Source of the DNA: Aeromicrobium camelliae
GTDB lineage: Bacteria; Actinomycetota; Actinomycetes; Propionibacteriales; Nocardioidaceae
Assembly (NCBI RefSeq): GCF_003850045.1
Contig: NZ_RQJX01000015.1
Location: 1 to 64,000, forward strand
DNA length: 64,000 nt
Direction: 5' to 3'
This document shows positions 34,781 to 45,161 of this stretch, in pieces (within the stretch, counting starts at the first letter, position 1; each line of letters begins with the position of its first letter). The notes beneath the pieces are model-generated. The model was not told the DNA's origin, did no database searches, and saw nothing but the letters and a program-made list of their open reading frames with translations. The position numbers and the translations under genes are program-made.

Positions 34781-35482
34781 ATGGGAGGCGAGTTCGAGCC
34801 GTACGGCACGACACACCTCGTGATGATCGCGGTGTGCCTGGCCGGAGTCGCCCCGATGGTCGCGCTCGGACGCCGTCACCGCGACGACCCCAGCCGGGTC
34901 AGCCGGTGGTTCGCCGTGGCCGTGGTCGTGTGCACTCTCCCGCTCCAGGTGATCGACCACCTTCCGGGCAACTTCGACCTCGAAACGAGCCTGCCGATCC
35001 AGCTGTGCGACCTCGCGTCGGTCGCGGCCGCCATCGCCCTCTGGACCCATCGCCCGACCGCCGTCGCGCTGACCTACTACTGGGGGCTGCTGCTCACTCC
35101 CCAAGCACTCCTGACTCCCGCGCTCGTCAGCGATTTTCCCGATTCGAAGTTCCTCGCCTTCTGGGCGATGCACATCCTCGTCATCTGGGCAGCGGTGTTC
35201 CTCACTTTCGGTCTCGGGCTGCGTCCGACGTGGTCAGGCATGGGGCGCACCGCGGCCATCACCGCCGTGTGGATGGCGGTGATGTACCCGCTCAACCTCG
35301 TCCTCGGCACCAACTACGGCTTCGTCAACGCCAAGCCGAGCACCGGTTCGTTCCTGGATCTGCTGGGCCCGTGGCCGCTCTATCTCGTGTTCGAGGCGCT
35401 CATCGTGGCGGTGTCCTGGGCGCTGATGACGTGGCCCTGGACTCGGCGTGACCGGCCGGTGCCGACGCCCGACATGCCCTGA
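34781..35482 (+). CDS. YwaF/TIGR02206-family integral membrane protein
   Basis: A 233-residue protein with about seven membrane helices. 'PYGTTHLVMIAVCL' at the start, 'LETSLPIQLCDLASVAAAIAL' and 'LVLGTNYGFVNAKPSTGSFLDLLGPWPLYL' (read in segments) are characteristic of this family of unknown function. The ATG at 34781 follows directly on a gene-free stretch of 68 bases from the divergent VOC gene. No functional neighbour. Confidence 0.82.
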   Translation: MGGEFEPYGTTHLVMIAVCLAGVAPMVALGRRHRDDPSRVSRWFAVAVVVCTLPLQVIDHLPGNFDLETSLPIQLCDLASVAAAIALWTHRPTAVALTYYWGLLLTPQALLTPALVSDFPDSKFLAFWAMHILVIWAAVFLTFGLGLRPTWSGMGRTAAITAVWMAVMYPLNLVLGTNYGFVNAKPSTGSFLDLLGPWPLYLVFEALIVAVSWALMTWPWTRRDRPVPTPDMP

Positions 35483-35529
35483 ACGACGCAGCACGGTGCC
35501 AGCCCGGTGCGCCTCCTAGGCTGTTCACC

Positions 35530-36810
35530 GTGGCTCACTCGCATGCGCACTCCTTCGACGCTCCGCCCCGCCCTCGCCTCGCGACGGCCCTCGCCGTCGT
35601 CGTCGGTGTCATCGCGGTCGCCGCGATCGCCGGCATGGTCGCGCTCTGGCCGAACAGCGAGGACGTCCCCAAGGGCGTGGGCCCGTACTCCGCCGAAGGC
35701 GTCGACCTCGTCGACGCGACCGTCGAGTCGGTGGAGCCGTTCGACTGCGGCAGCACGGGCATCGGCCCGGACAACACTCCGATGGTCGAGGGCGACTGCG
35801 CGCAGATCACCGCCACCACCGAGGCCGGTGACACGGCCGAGTTCACGCTCGACCCGACCCGCTACGTGGGCGCCGGGATGGTGGCAGGCGACGAGATCAT
35901 CCTCATCGAGATCGCGCCCGAGGGACAGGAAGCCACCTACGAGTTCCACGACTACCAGCGCGGCAGTCAGCTGCTGGTGATGGCGATCGTGTTCGGCGTG
36001 CTCGTCGCGCTGATCGGCCGCTGGCGCGGCGTCTTCGCGATCCTCGGCATCGGCGTGACCCTGCTGGCGCTCGTGCGCTTCGTACTGCCGGCCCTGCTCG
36101 CGGGCGGGCCGGCGCTCGCCATCGCCATCGTCGGATCGACGGCGATCATGCTCGTCGTGCTGTATCTCGCCCACGGCATCTCCATCCGCACCACCGCGGC
36201 CCTGTTCGGCACGTTGTTCGGGATCGCGTTCACGGCGGTCGCCGGAGCGTTCGCGACGAGCTGGGCGCACCTGACCGGCGTCGGCTCCGAGGACGATCAC
36301 CTGCTGGTGGCCAGCGCCCCGGACATGAGCCTGTCGGGCGTCGTCGCCGCGACCATGGTGATCGCCGGCCTCGGCGTCCTCAACGACGTCACCGTCACCC
36401 AGGCGTCGGCGGTCTGGGAGATGCGCGGGCTTCAACCCACCGCCGGGCCCGGGCAGCTGTTCCGCTCCGCGATGCGCATCGGTCGCGACCACATCGCCTC
36501 GAGCGTGTACACGCTCGTCTTCGCCTACGCCGGATCGGCGATGGCGGTCCTGCTGCTCATCACGGCCTACCAGCAGGAACTGCTGCAAGTTGCCACGACC
36601 GAGCAGATCGGTCAGGAGATCGTACGGACGCTGGTCGGTGCGGTGGGTCTCGTGCTGGCGGTGCCGGTCACCACGGCCATCGCCGTCGCGCTGGCGCCAC
36701 CGGCGGCGGGCGACCATGCCGACGAGGGCGACCTCACGCTCCCCACGCCGGGCGGCGAGCACGCAGCCGAACCCGGAGCGCACGCCGCCCCGAGCGACGT
36801 CAGAGCGTAG
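35530..36810 (+). CDS. YibE/F-like family membrane protein
   Basis: A 426-residue protein. A His-rich N-terminus (MAHSHAHSFD) and a first membrane helix are followed by a soluble domain (residues 45-150) and then about seven helices. 'DYQRGSQLLVMAIVFGVLVALIGRWRG' region and 'LGVLNDVTVTQASAVWEMRGL' are the conserved YibE/F motifs; the latter is the best recognised. Function unknown, suspected transporter. TAGGCT seven bases before the GTG start indicates a leaderless message. C-terminal tail is acidic and His-containing (possibly metal-binding, inference). Confidence 0.85.
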   Translation: MAHSHAHSFDAPPRPRLATALAVVVGVIAVAAIAGMVALWPNSEDVPKGVGPYSAEGVDLVDATVESVEPFDCGSTGIGPDNTPMVEGDCAQITATTEAGDTAEFTLDPTRYVGAGMVAGDEIILIEIAPEGQEATYEFHDYQRGSQLLVMAIVFGVLVALIGRWRGVFAILGIGVTLLALVRFVLPALLAGGPALAIAIVGSTAIMLVVLYLAHGISIRTTAALFGTLFGIAFTAVAGAFATSWAHLTGVGSEDDHLLVASAPDMSLSGVVAATMVIAGLGVLNDVTVTQASAVWEMRGLQPTAGPGQLFRSAMRIGRDHIASSVYTLVFAYAGSAMAVLLLITAYQQELLQVATTEQIGQEIVRTLVGAVGLVLAVPVTTAIAVALAPPAAGDHADEGDLTLPTPGGEHAAEPGAHAAPSDVRA

Positions 36811-37210
36811 CGAGCAGGACGACCATCAGGGCCACGACGACCACGAAGCCGAGGCCCACCACCACCGTGGCGGCCACCCCCTTGCGCTTCTGAGGTTCGT
36901 GACCGATGCTGCCGTCGCTGAACTGGTGCATCGGCGCCATGTAGAAGACGGGGACCGCCTCACCGGGTCGCACGTCGAACTCCAGGCTCGCGCGCCCGTA
37001 CTCGAGCAGCCACTGGCACGAGATATCCACGCGGGCCCGACCAGGCGGCATCGGAATGCGGTTGAGGCCGTACTGGGCGCGCACCGGGTAACCGTTGATC
37101 CGGACATTCGGCGTGATCGCGTTGGAGGTCAGCATCGACCCCTGCAGAGTGAGGTCGATGGTGCCGGGCGGCGGAGGCACTGCGGACGGGTGCTCAGCGG
37201 GCGTCGTCAT
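36800..37210 (-). CDS. Hypothetical C-tail-anchored membrane protein
   Basis: A 136-residue protein. A soluble beta-rich domain (residues 15-95: 'IDLTLQGSMLTSNAITPNVRING', 'ARVDISCQWLLEYG', 'FDVRPGEAVPVFYMAP') is followed by a basic stretch QKRKG and one membrane helix at the end. The domain repeats the pattern seen in small actinobacterial surface-sensing proteins, but I cannot name a family. It ends in an 11-base convergent overlap with the YibE/F gene. Confidence 0.72.
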   Translation of the reverse strand: MTTPAEHPSAVPPPPGTIDLTLQGSMLTSNAITPNVRINGYPVRAQYGLNRIPMPPGRARVDISCQWLLEYGRASLEFDVRPGEAVPVFYMAPMHQFSDGSIGHEPQKRKGVAATVVVGLGFVVVVALMVVLLATL

Positions 37211-37338
37211 GGCGACATCGTACGGGTGGCGGTCGTCGGACTGTGGCCCGCGCGACGCGGCCGCGGCCGGCGCTCCTACCCTGGTCCGGTGCGCTCCGGC
37301 GCATCGGTTCCACGCACCACCTTGACCTCAGGACTTCG

Positions 37339-38733
37339 ATGACCTCCGAACACACCCCCGTTCCGTCCGACGCCGAGCAGCTCGGCAAGGGGCTGCGGAC
37401 CCGCCACCTCACGATGATGGGGCTCGGCTCCGCGATCGGTGCCGGGCTCTTCCTCGGCTCGGGCGTCGGCATCGCCGCCGCCGGGCCCGCCGTGCTCGTC
37501 TCGTACGCGGTCGCCGGCGTCATCGTCGTGCTGGTCATGCGGATGCTCGCCGAGATGGCGAGTGCACGGCCGGCGAGCGGTTCCTTCTCCGTCTACGCCG
37601 AGGAGGCGCTAGGCCGGTGGGCGGGGTTCCTGCTCGGGTGGCTCTACTGGTTCATGCTGATCATGGTGCTCGGCGCCGAGATCACCGGCGCTGCTCAGAT
37701 CGTCAGCGGCTGGTTGCCCGACGTCCCGCAGTGGCTGGTGGCGCTCGTCTTCGTCTCCGTCTTCGCCGTGATCAACCTGTGGGGCGTGCGGCAGTTCGGC
37801 GAGTTCGAGTTCTGGTTCGCGTTCATCAAGGTGGCCGCGATCATCGCCTTCCTGGTGGTCGGCGTGCTCCTGGTCTTCGGGCTGCTCCCGGGGACCGACG
37901 CGGTCGGCACCAGCAACTTCCTCGGGCAGGGCGGATTCGCGCCGAACGGCATCAGCGGGGTGGCCGCGGGCCTGCTCGTCGTCGCTTTCGCCTTCGGCGG
38001 CATCGAGATCGTCACGATCGCCGCAGCCGAGGCCGAGGACCCCAAGCTCGCCGTCGCCCGCGCGACCCGCAGCATCGTGTGGCGCATCCTCGTCTTCTAT
38101 CTCGGCTCGATCGCGATCATGGTCCTGGTGATGCCGTGGGACTCCCCCGACCTCCTCACCGGCCCCTTCGCCGCCGTCCTCGAGCTCGCCGGCCTGCCGA
38201 TCGCGGCGGTGCTGATGGAGGTCGTCGTCGTGATCGCGCTGCTGTCGGCGTTCAACGCGCAGGTCTACGGCACCTCGCGCATGGCGTACTCGCTCGCCCA
38301 CCGCGGCGACGGTCCGCACGCGCTCACCCGGGTGTCGCAGCGGAACGTGCCGTGGGTGTCGGTGCTCGTGTCGATCTTCTTCGGGTTCGTGGCGGTATTG
38401 CTGAACTGGCTGCTGCCCGACGACCTGTTGTCGATCCTGCTCAACGCCGTCGGCGCAGCGCTGCTCGTGGTGTGGGTGATCATCGCGGTCTCGCAGTTGA
38501 AGCTGCGCCCCCGGCTCGCGGCGGAGGCTCGGGAGCGGGGCGAATCGCTCGGCCTCACGATGTGGGGCTTCCCGTATCTGACGTGGGGCGTGCTCGTCGC
38601 GCTCGCCGCCCTCGCGGCATTGATGCTCACCGACGACGCCGCCCGGGCACAGCTGTTCTCCACCGCCGGGCTCGTCGCGATCATCCTCGCGATCTACGCC
38701 CTCACCCGCACCCGCCGCCCCGACGGACGCTGA
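37339..38733 (+). CDS. Amino acid permease, APC superfamily (AAT type)
   Basis: A 464-residue, 12-helix permease. 'RHLTMMGLGSAIGAGLFLGSG' contains the G-S-A-I-G-x-G loop of helix 1 that binds the amino acid, and 'GGIEIVTIAAAEAEDPKLAV' the helix 6 break; 'AEMASARPASGSFSVYAEEALG' matches the GABA/aromatic amino-acid permeases. Uptake by proton symport at the cytoplasmic membrane is expected; the specific substrate is not readable. Start is the ATG after CAGGACTTCG. The stop codon lies in a family B repeat unit. Confidence 0.9.
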   Translation: MTSEHTPVPSDAEQLGKGLRTRHLTMMGLGSAIGAGLFLGSGVGIAAAGPAVLVSYAVAGVIVVLVMRMLAEMASARPASGSFSVYAEEALGRWAGFLLGWLYWFMLIMVLGAEITGAAQIVSGWLPDVPQWLVALVFVSVFAVINLWGVRQFGEFEFWFAFIKVAAIIAFLVVGVLLVFGLLPGTDAVGTSNFLGQGGFAPNGISGVAAGLLVVAFAFGGIEIVTIAAAEAEDPKLAVARATRSIVWRILVFYLGSIAIMVLVMPWDSPDLLTGPFAAVLELAGLPIAAVLMEVVVVIALLSAFNAQVYGTSRMAYSLAHRGDGPHALTRVSQRNVPWVSVLVSIFFGFVAVLLNWLLPDDLLSILLNAVGAALLVVWVIIAVSQLKLRPRLAAEARERGESLGLTMWGFPYLTWGVLVALAALAALMLTDDAARAQLFSTAGLVAIILAIYALTRTRRPDGR

Positions 38734-38783
38734 CCCACCGCCCCACTGAAGCGAAGCGAGCAAGCGCCCGTACCCGGGCTTGT
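38723..38783. repeat. Family B repeat unit at the permease stop codon, with a following hairpin
   Basis: A unit reading GGACGCTGACCCACCGCCCC (38725-38744) includes the TGA of the permease gene. About 20 bases on, CAAGC-GCCCG (38762-38771) and CGGGCTTG (38776-38783) can form a hairpin with one bulge. Related units sit at 48.7 and 49.4 kb, also on stop codons. Confidence 0.6.
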
Positions 38784-38790
38784 TCGGCCC

Positions 38791-39441
38791 TCAGGCGTCG
38801 GCGGTGCGCTGGGCGAGCTGCTCAGCGCGTTCAGCGACTCGGGCGGCGATCCCGAGCCGCTGCAGGTCGTCCTCGAACGTGTAGGCGAGCGGATCGCACA
38901 TGAGGATCGATGACCCGCCCGTAGCGAGCATGAGCCCCCGCCGATTGATCTCCGGTCCCCCGGGCGGGGACAACGGCGCTTCCAGCAACGGCTGCACCAG
39001 GTGCAGGAAGTACTGACCCGCACCCGGCTGACACCAGATCAACGAGCGGGAACCGAAGGCGTCGCGGTAATGCTCGAAGTCGCCGACGTGCGGCATCAGG
39101 TAGGCGCGCAGCTTCGCGTGGTTCAACGTCACCGCCCTGAACCCCCGAGCATCGCTCGGGAAGAGCACGAATGCCATCGGCAGGGACACCGCGACGCTCA
39201 CCCCGCTGACACTCCGCATGAACTGGGACGGCTCCGTGCCTCCGACCAACGGGGCGCGGTCGTGCACGAACGCCTCCCGTCGGCCGTAACGTCCGCGGAT
39301 CTCATCGGTGACCTCGACCGTAGGACGCCGGGGAACGCGTCCGGTCATCGCGTCGACGGGGACGATGGCCTTCTCTGCGAAGGCCCAGCCGTTCGCCGCC
39401 GCCCAGGCGCGGCGTCCCTCGACGCGCTTCGTCTTCAACAT
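38791..39441 (-). CDS. Hypothetical protein, no family recognised
   Basis: A 216-residue protein with codon use like its neighbours and an ATG at 39441. The N-terminus 'RRAWAAANGWAFAEKAI' resembles proteins that carry a short N-terminal recognition helix of the type 'AARRGW'; one weak hydrophobic segment lies near residues 78-93. The C-terminal half 'LRAYLMPHVGDFEHYRDAFGSRSL' and 'GGSSILMCDPLAYTFEDDLQRLG' shows no known motif. The 190 bases upstream (39442-39633) hold nothing I can identify. Confidence 0.7.
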   Translation of the reverse strand: MLKTKRVEGRRAWAAANGWAFAEKAIVPVDAMTGRVPRRPTVEVTDEIRGRYGRREAFVHDRAPLVGGTEPSQFMRSVSGVSVAVSLPMAFVLFPSDARGFRAVTLNHAKLRAYLMPHVGDFEHYRDAFGSRSLIWCQPGAGQYFLHLVQPLLEAPLSPPGGPEINRRGLMLATGGSSILMCDPLAYTFEDDLQRLGIAARVAERAEQLAQRTADA

Positions 39442-39633
39442 CCGCTGGCTCCCTCGAGATCCCGACCCGATGCCGGCCGTGGTGCGCGCTTCACGACGGC
39501 AGCCTACCGACAGCCGACCGTCCGCTCTCGGGTTCCTGTTGCAGGCCGAACCGCGGCGCCGCGCCGGGCGCCCGGCGACCGGGTGAAAGACCGCAGCTTC
39601 CTCCGTGCGCGGAGACGACAGGGCCTCACACGG

Positions 39634-40019
39634 CTAAAAGTCACTACTCCGGATACCGAGTCGAGCGCGCTCGTCGCCTGCCTGCTGAGGCGGCATCCAC
39701 TCGACCTCGTAGCGGCCGAACCGGCTCGGATCGGCGCCGTCGTTCCAGTCGAGGTAGCCCGACCGCATTTCTGCCACGTAGGTCCACGGAGGGTAGTCCT
39801 CAATGGGGAACTCCTTCACGCCGTCGGCCCACACCACGACGATCCACACCCAGGGCTTGACTGGGCGCGACGCGAAGGCGTCCGGAAATTCGTCAGTGCC
39901 GTGGCGACGTGACCCACACGCTCGCCGTCGCGACGCAACACCCCGAGTCCGTCTCGGAACTGCGCGAACTCCCGTCCGAAGTCAGGTTCAGCGGGAGCCT
40001 TTCGGCGTCTACCCCACAT
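39634..40019 (-). pseudogene. Small soluble protein gene broken by a one-base frameshift
   Basis: The start is clear: ATG 40019 with GGAGG five bases upstream, reading 'MWGRRRKAPAEPDFGREFAQ' then 'FRDGLGVLRRDGERVGHVAT' and 'ALTNF'. At about 39883 the sensible reading shifts one frame to 'PDAFASRPVKPWVWIVVVWA', 'DGVKEFPIEDYPPWTYVAEM', ending 'ARLGIRSSDF' at 39634. Adding one base at the TTTCC tract joins both halves into a protein of about 128 residues. The unshifted frame instead runs into an Arg/Ser-rich antisense-like tail. Family unknown; the tail is rich in Trp and acidic residues. Confidence 0.6.
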
Positions 40020-40060
40020 GGGACCTCCCCTGTCGATCCGGTGCACGAAGCGCTGATTTT

Positions 40061-40088
40061 GGTTCCTCGGTCGCTACTCGATCATCTA
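40061..40088. repeat. Decayed family A repeat arm
   Basis: GGTTCCTCGGTCGCTACTCG followed by ATCATCTA matches the inverse of the family A arm (TAGGTGGTCGAGTAGCGACC...) with two or three changes. It lies 40 bases upstream of the frameshifted gene start. Confidence 0.65.
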
Positions 40089-40127
40089 TCACGGTGATGT
40101 CGCTACCGGGCGGTCCTTCGCCGACAC

Positions 40128-40553
40128 TCAGCGGAAGAACGGGATGCCGTTGATCCGAACCGGCCGCTGACCGCTGGCCCGAACGAGGCCAAAGATGGTG
40201 AAGACGATGTGCAGCACCGTCACGGCGGCCCAGGTCAGGATGATGAAGCCGAACGGGAAGAACCCGTCGATCTGCCGGAGCGCGAACAGGATGCCGAAGT
40301 GCGAACCGACGAGGACGACGGTGGCGAGCAGATAGGTCAGGCCCCAGTTCGCGGCGCGCTGCGCGTTGTCGCGGGCGAGGCCGCCCAGCTTCCGCTGCGA
40401 CATGCCGACGATGAGCATCGTGATGGACGCGATCAGTGAACCGATGAACGGGATCGGGAAGAAGATCAGAAGGCCGAGACCCCAGGGCAGGGCGCCCGTG
40501 GGCGCGGACGGGTGGTGGCCGGGCGGCCCTTGCGGTGCTGGCTGCGCAGTCAT
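40128..40553 (-). CDS. DUF4870 membrane protein
   Basis: A 141-residue protein. A Pro-rich N-terminus (PAPQGPPGHHPSAP) is followed by about three to four membrane helices; 'RDNAQRAANWGLTYLLATVVL' is the DUF4870 hallmark (A-A-N-W/F-x-L-T/S-Y). The family of small membrane proteins is widespread and uncharacterised. ATG 40553 gives the expected length. Monocistronic as far as I can see. Confidence 0.82.
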   Translation of the reverse strand: MTAQPAPQGPPGHHPSAPTGALPWGLGLLIFFPIPFIGSLIASITMLIVGMSQRKLGGLARDNAQRAANWGLTYLLATVVLVGSHFGILFALRQIDGFFPFGFIILTWAAVTVLHIVFTIFGLVRASGQRPVRINGIPFFR

Positions 40554-40587
40554 ACACACTCCTCGGGGCTCAGCGTGCGACGACCGA

Positions 40588-41927
<1,340 letters not shown>

Positions 41928-41931
<4 letters not shown>

Positions 41932-43052
41932 GGTGCTCCAGGAGTCGAATGCGGTCGGTCGAAACGGTGCGGGTCGAGTGCTGCGAGAAGCTCGTCGTCG
42001 ATCTCGCGGGACTCGACGAGGTCGGCGGTGATGTCGCTGCCGAGCGGGGCGAGCAGGATGCCGTGGCGGAAGTAGCCGGTGGAGATGACGCGGCCGGGAT
42101 CGAGGCGTCCGACGATCGGGACGTCGTCCGGTGTGCCAGGGCGGGCGCGTGCCGACACCTCGAGAATCCGGGTGTCCAGCACGCCCGGCACGATACGCCG
42201 GGCGTCGTCGAGCAGCCGGTGGACGCCTTCGGTACTGGGCAGCGGGTCGTCGTCTTCGCGGACGGTGGCACCGAGCACGAGGCCACCGTCCGCCCGCGGA
42301 ACGAGGTAGACCGAGCGGCCGCGCACCAGCCCGCGGACGGTCCTCCCGAGCAACGGCGGGGTTCCGGTGGTCGGGACGAGACGCAGTATGTCGCCGAAGA
42401 CGGGCCGCAGCGGCAGCGCCTCGAGACCGGGCAGGAGGCCTAACCCCGTGCAGACCACCGTCTGGTCCGCGTGGTGCGCCTCGCCGCCGGCCAGGACGAC
42501 CCCGCGGGTGACGCCCCCACGTTCGACGAAGCCGGTCACTTCCTGGCGGACGACGCGGTCTCCGAGCCGGTCGAGCAGCACCGCGCACAGCGCGCGGGGG
42601 TCGATCTGGTGATCGTCGGGCAGGTGCACGCCGCCGACGACCGCCGGCCCCAGGCCCGGTTCGAGTCGCCGGGCGTCCAGCGAGGTGATCCGGTGAGCTT
42701 TCAGCCCGAGCGAGGTCTGGAGCGAGGTCCGTTCGTCGAGGGCGGTCCGGTCGGCGTGGTCCGCGGCGACGACGAGCGTCTCGCTCGGGAGGTACCCGAC
42801 CTCCTGCGGGCGACCGGCGTAGAGGCGGTCGATCAGCTCGGGATAGCGGCGGGCGGACTCGACCATCAGCGGGTAGAGCGACGGTTGGCCCCAGACGACC
42901 TCGGAGGCGGGAGCCAGCATGCCGGCCGCGACGTGGCTGGCACCGGAGACCGGCGCTGGGTCGAACACGGCGACGTCCCAGCCTCGTTCCACCAACCGCC
43001 AGGCGGTGGTGAGGCCGATGATCCCGGCTCCGACGACGATGGCGCTCGCCAC
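41928..43052 (-). CDS. thiO: Glycine oxidase ThiO
   Basis: A 374-residue FAD-dependent amine oxidase (DAO fold) that oxidises glycine to the imine needed by ThiG under aerobic conditions. The dinucleotide site is '[15 protein letters not shown]' near the N-terminus, '[16 protein letters not shown]' and the C-terminal '[19 protein letters not shown]' are typical of ThiO. The GTG at 43052 is preceded by GGAGGAAGG, which also forms the end of the riboswitch region, so the ribosome site can be masked when TPP binds. Confidence 0.92.
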
Positions 43053-43056
43053 GTTG

Positions 43057-43140
43057 TTCCTTCCTCCGGCGGCATGACCCGCATCAGGTATGGCGGTCGG
43101 CACGTAGCCCTCTCAGCCCGTCTTGGGCTCCCGCGAACGC
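43057..43140 (-). ncRNA. TPP riboswitch (THI element)
   Basis: Read on the minus strand the element has GCGGGAGCCC, then GGGCTGAGAGGGC (conserved CUGAGA), then GACCGCCATACCTGATGCGG and GTCATGCCGCCGGAGGAAGG. These are the strongly conserved pyrophosphate- and pyrimidine-sensing strands of the THI box. It ends at the ribosome site of thiO and so probably regulates translation of thiO-thiS-thiG. Confidence 0.95.
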
Positions 43141-43156
43141 CACTAGTCTAGGCGAC

Positions 43157-43831
43157 ATGAGCGCCCCCTCCTTCGCCGTATCCGCGGACCTCGACCGAAC
43201 GGCCCGCCGCCGGCGACTGGCCGACTCCCGGCTGTACGTCTGCACCGACGCGCGTCCCGAGGGCGATCTCGCCGGCTTCCTCGACGCGGCGTTCTCCGGC
43301 GGCGTCGACATCATCCAGGTGCGGGATAAGACGATCGAGGCCGCCGAGGAGGTGAGTGCGCTCGAGACTCTCGCGACGATCGCTCGCCGTCACGACGCGC
43401 TCTTCGCGGTCAACGACCGTGCGGACGTGGCAGCGCTGGTGGGCGCCGACATCCTCCATCTCGGGCAAGGCGATCTCTCGCCCCAGCAGGCGCGGTCGCT
43501 GCTCGGCTCGGAGTTCCTGATCGGGCGCTCGACGCACTCGGTCGACCAGCTCGAGGCGGCCAACGAGGACGAGGACGTCGATTACTTCTGCGTCGGTCCG
43601 GTCTGGGAGACGCCGACCAAGCCCGGCCGGGCCGCCGTCGGCGTTGATCTGCTGCGCCACGCGGCGGCCGTCGCGACGAAGCCGTGGTTCGCCATCGGCG
43701 GCATCGCCCCGGGCGATCGACTTGACGCGGTACTGGACGCCGGCGCGGAACGCGTCGTGGTGGTCCGCGCCGTCACGCAAGCGCCCGACCCCGCGGCCGC
43801 CGCCACCGAGATCCGCGGTCGCTTGCGCTGA
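43157..43831 (+). CDS. thiE: Thiamine phosphate synthase
   Basis: A 224-residue TIM-barrel enzyme joining HMP pyrophosphate and thiazole phosphate. '[19 protein letters not shown]', '[14 protein letters not shown]', '[17 protein letters not shown]', '[14 protein letters not shown]' and '[17 protein letters not shown]' are the ThiE hallmarks. TAGTCT seven bases before the ATG suggests a leaderless transcript, divergent from the riboswitch of the other thi genes and therefore not under that switch. Confidence 0.93.
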   Translation: MSAPSFAVSADLDRTARRRRLADSRLYVCTDARPEGDLAGFLDAAFSGGVDIIQVRDKTIEAAEEVSALETLATIARRHDALFAVNDRADVAALVGADILHLGQGDLSPQQARSLLGSEFLIGRSTHSVDQLEAANEDEDVDYFCVGPVWETPTKPGRAAVGVDLLRHAAAVATKPWFAIGGIAPGDRLDAVLDAGAERVVVVRAVTQAPDPAAAATEIRGRLR

Positions 43832-43846
43832 CCGGGCCGGCCGCCC

Positions 43847-44050
43847 TTAGACGTGAGCGGCAGCGCGTCGTGTCATCGCGGTCGCGCTGACGCCGGGCGC
43901 GAGGTCGATGAACCCTGCTGCTTTGAAGCCATGCCGTTCGTAGAGGCGCCGACTCGCGCGCGTGGCGACTTCGAGGTACGCGGGAAGATCTTGTCGGTGT
44001 GCGAGAAGGGCAGAGCCGACGCCGAGGCCGTGGCCGAGCGGTTCAAGCGC
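43847..44050 (-). pseudogene. C-terminal remnant of a GNAT acetyltransferase
   Basis: The minus strand reads 'EPLGHGLGVGSALLAHRQDL', 'PAYLEVATRASRRLYERHGF' and 'KAAGFIDLAPGVSATAMTRR' to a TAA at 43847. That is the acetyl-CoA loop and last half of a GNAT domain. The N-terminal half is missing: the similarity stops where an integrase fragment begins on the other strand. It marks one edge of the accessory island. Confidence 0.7.
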
Positions 44051-44252
44051 TCATCGCCCTCCGCTCGTTCGCCTGCCTGCGACTCTGTGAAGCCGCTGGG
44101 GTTCAGCTTGCTGACGTCGACTTCCTCCGCAAGTCGCTCAAGGTCTCCCGCCAGGTCCAGCGCGTCAACAATGGGGCTACCGACGGCAGACGCCGAAGTA
44201 CGAATTAGAGCCCGTAGTCCTCGCCGACAGGCTCGTCAACTTGTTTGTGTGA
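44038..44252 (+). mobile_element. Tyrosine recombinase (integrase) remnant
   Basis: The plus strand reads 'AVQALIALRSFACLRLCEAA', 'GVQLADVDFLRKSLKVSRQV' and 'QRVNNG', which matches the start of the catalytic domain of actinobacterial tyrosine integrases (the usual F-x-G-L-R-x-G-E-A-A motif with Gly to Cys changes; the catalytic Arg is in LRLCE). After a frameshift the similarity continues as 'RRQTPKYELEPVVLADRLVN', with a TGA at 44250-44252. The remaining catalytic residues are absent. A decayed insertion. Confidence 0.65.
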
Positions 44253-44380
44253 TTGTGAAAGTGTCCGGGCGGCTATCGCTTCTCGCCGAAGTCGCGCCGG
44301 GTTTAGTGAGGTTCGGGTGCTGGAGCGACAGAGGTCTAGGCTGCGCGCGAGATTCTCGACCGGGCGGGCTGCTTTCGGAC

Positions 44381-45085
44381 CTAGGCTTCAGGGAGGGCGG
44401 CCGCAGCGGCGGCGACTTTCGCGGCCACGTTGTCCAACGATGAGTCCTTCGTGCTCAGTCCGGCGTGCGAAGCGAGCATCGGGCTGACGTCGTTCAGATC
44501 ATTGAAGGTCACTCCGTGCAGGACCGGGATGACGCGACGAGACGAGAGCAACACAGCAAGTTCCTTCTCGGCCACGCCCTCGGCCTCGATGCTCTTGAGC
44601 AACGCGGGCGTGACCAACACGATCCCAACGCGGGAGTTCCGCAGACCCTTGTCGATCTCGCGGATCATCAGCGAGCCGAGAGGAAGATCCTCTTCGCTGA
44701 ACCACACTGAAGCACCATTCGCCTTCAGGTAACCGTGCAACTCTTTCGCGCTGCCTTCTCGATCGTCCCAAGCGTGACAAAGGAAGAGGTCGCGCCGTTC
44801 CGGGTGCGCTTGCGCCTGCTCGCTTGCCTTCCTAGTGAAGGGTTCGACCGTGCGCCACTCGGTCGAGGTGTACGCCACCGACCGACCTGATCTCGTTCTA
44901 CGCGAACCTCCGCCGCTACCCCTGGACGTGCTGCTGTAGCTCGACCCACCGCCGCTGTACGACGACCCACCGCCGTACGAGTACGACGGGTACGACCGGG
45001 AGTACCCCGTGCCACCACAGGCAGGACAGTTCGCACGCCCACTCGCAGTTCGGTGGCCTCGGGACGGTGCTGTGCATTGCGCCAT
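44381..45085 (-). CDS. TIR-domain protein with N-terminal zinc-ribbon-like motif
   Basis: A 234-residue protein. Residues 4-23 hold Cys4, His11, Cys20 and Cys23 in a compact CTAPSRGHR...NCPAC pattern that could bind zinc. Residues 29-70 are a Gly/Ser/Tyr/Arg linker. The TIR domain spans about 97-225: 'RRDLFLCHAWDDREGSAKEL' (box 1), 'ASVWFSEEDLPLGSLMIREI' (the WFxxxxLxxG segment), 'SRVGIVLVTPALL' and 'VAEKELAVLL', where Glu173 or Glu175 is the candidate NAD-hydrolysing residue. Bacterial TIR proteins are NAD-cleaving effectors of anti-phage systems. It is last in a three-gene (-) strand set behind ychF. The 130 bases beyond its stop show no gene. Confidence 0.8.
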   Translation of the reverse strand: MAQCTAPSRGHRTASGRANCPACGGTGYSRSYPSYSYGGGSSYSGGGSSYSSTSRGSGGGSRRTRSGRSVAYTSTEWRTVEPFTRKASEQAQAHPERRDLFLCHAWDDREGSAKELHGYLKANGASVWFSEEDLPLGSLMIREIDKGLRNSRVGIVLVTPALLKSIEAEGVAEKELAVLLSSRRVIPVLHGVTFNDLNDVSPMLASHAGLSTKDSSLDNVAAKVAAAAAALPEA

Positions 45086-45161
45086 ACAACGAGACTAGGG
45101 GTGGGACCCGACAATACGACTATCCGTCGCCACAACTCCCCGATGGGAAGTCCCCTACAGA

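Noticed and set aside
43853-44443. A plus-strand frame of about 196 codons across the GNAT and integrase remnants
   Set aside because: Its translation has no domain features and crosses two unrelated remnants; the similarities lie in other frames.
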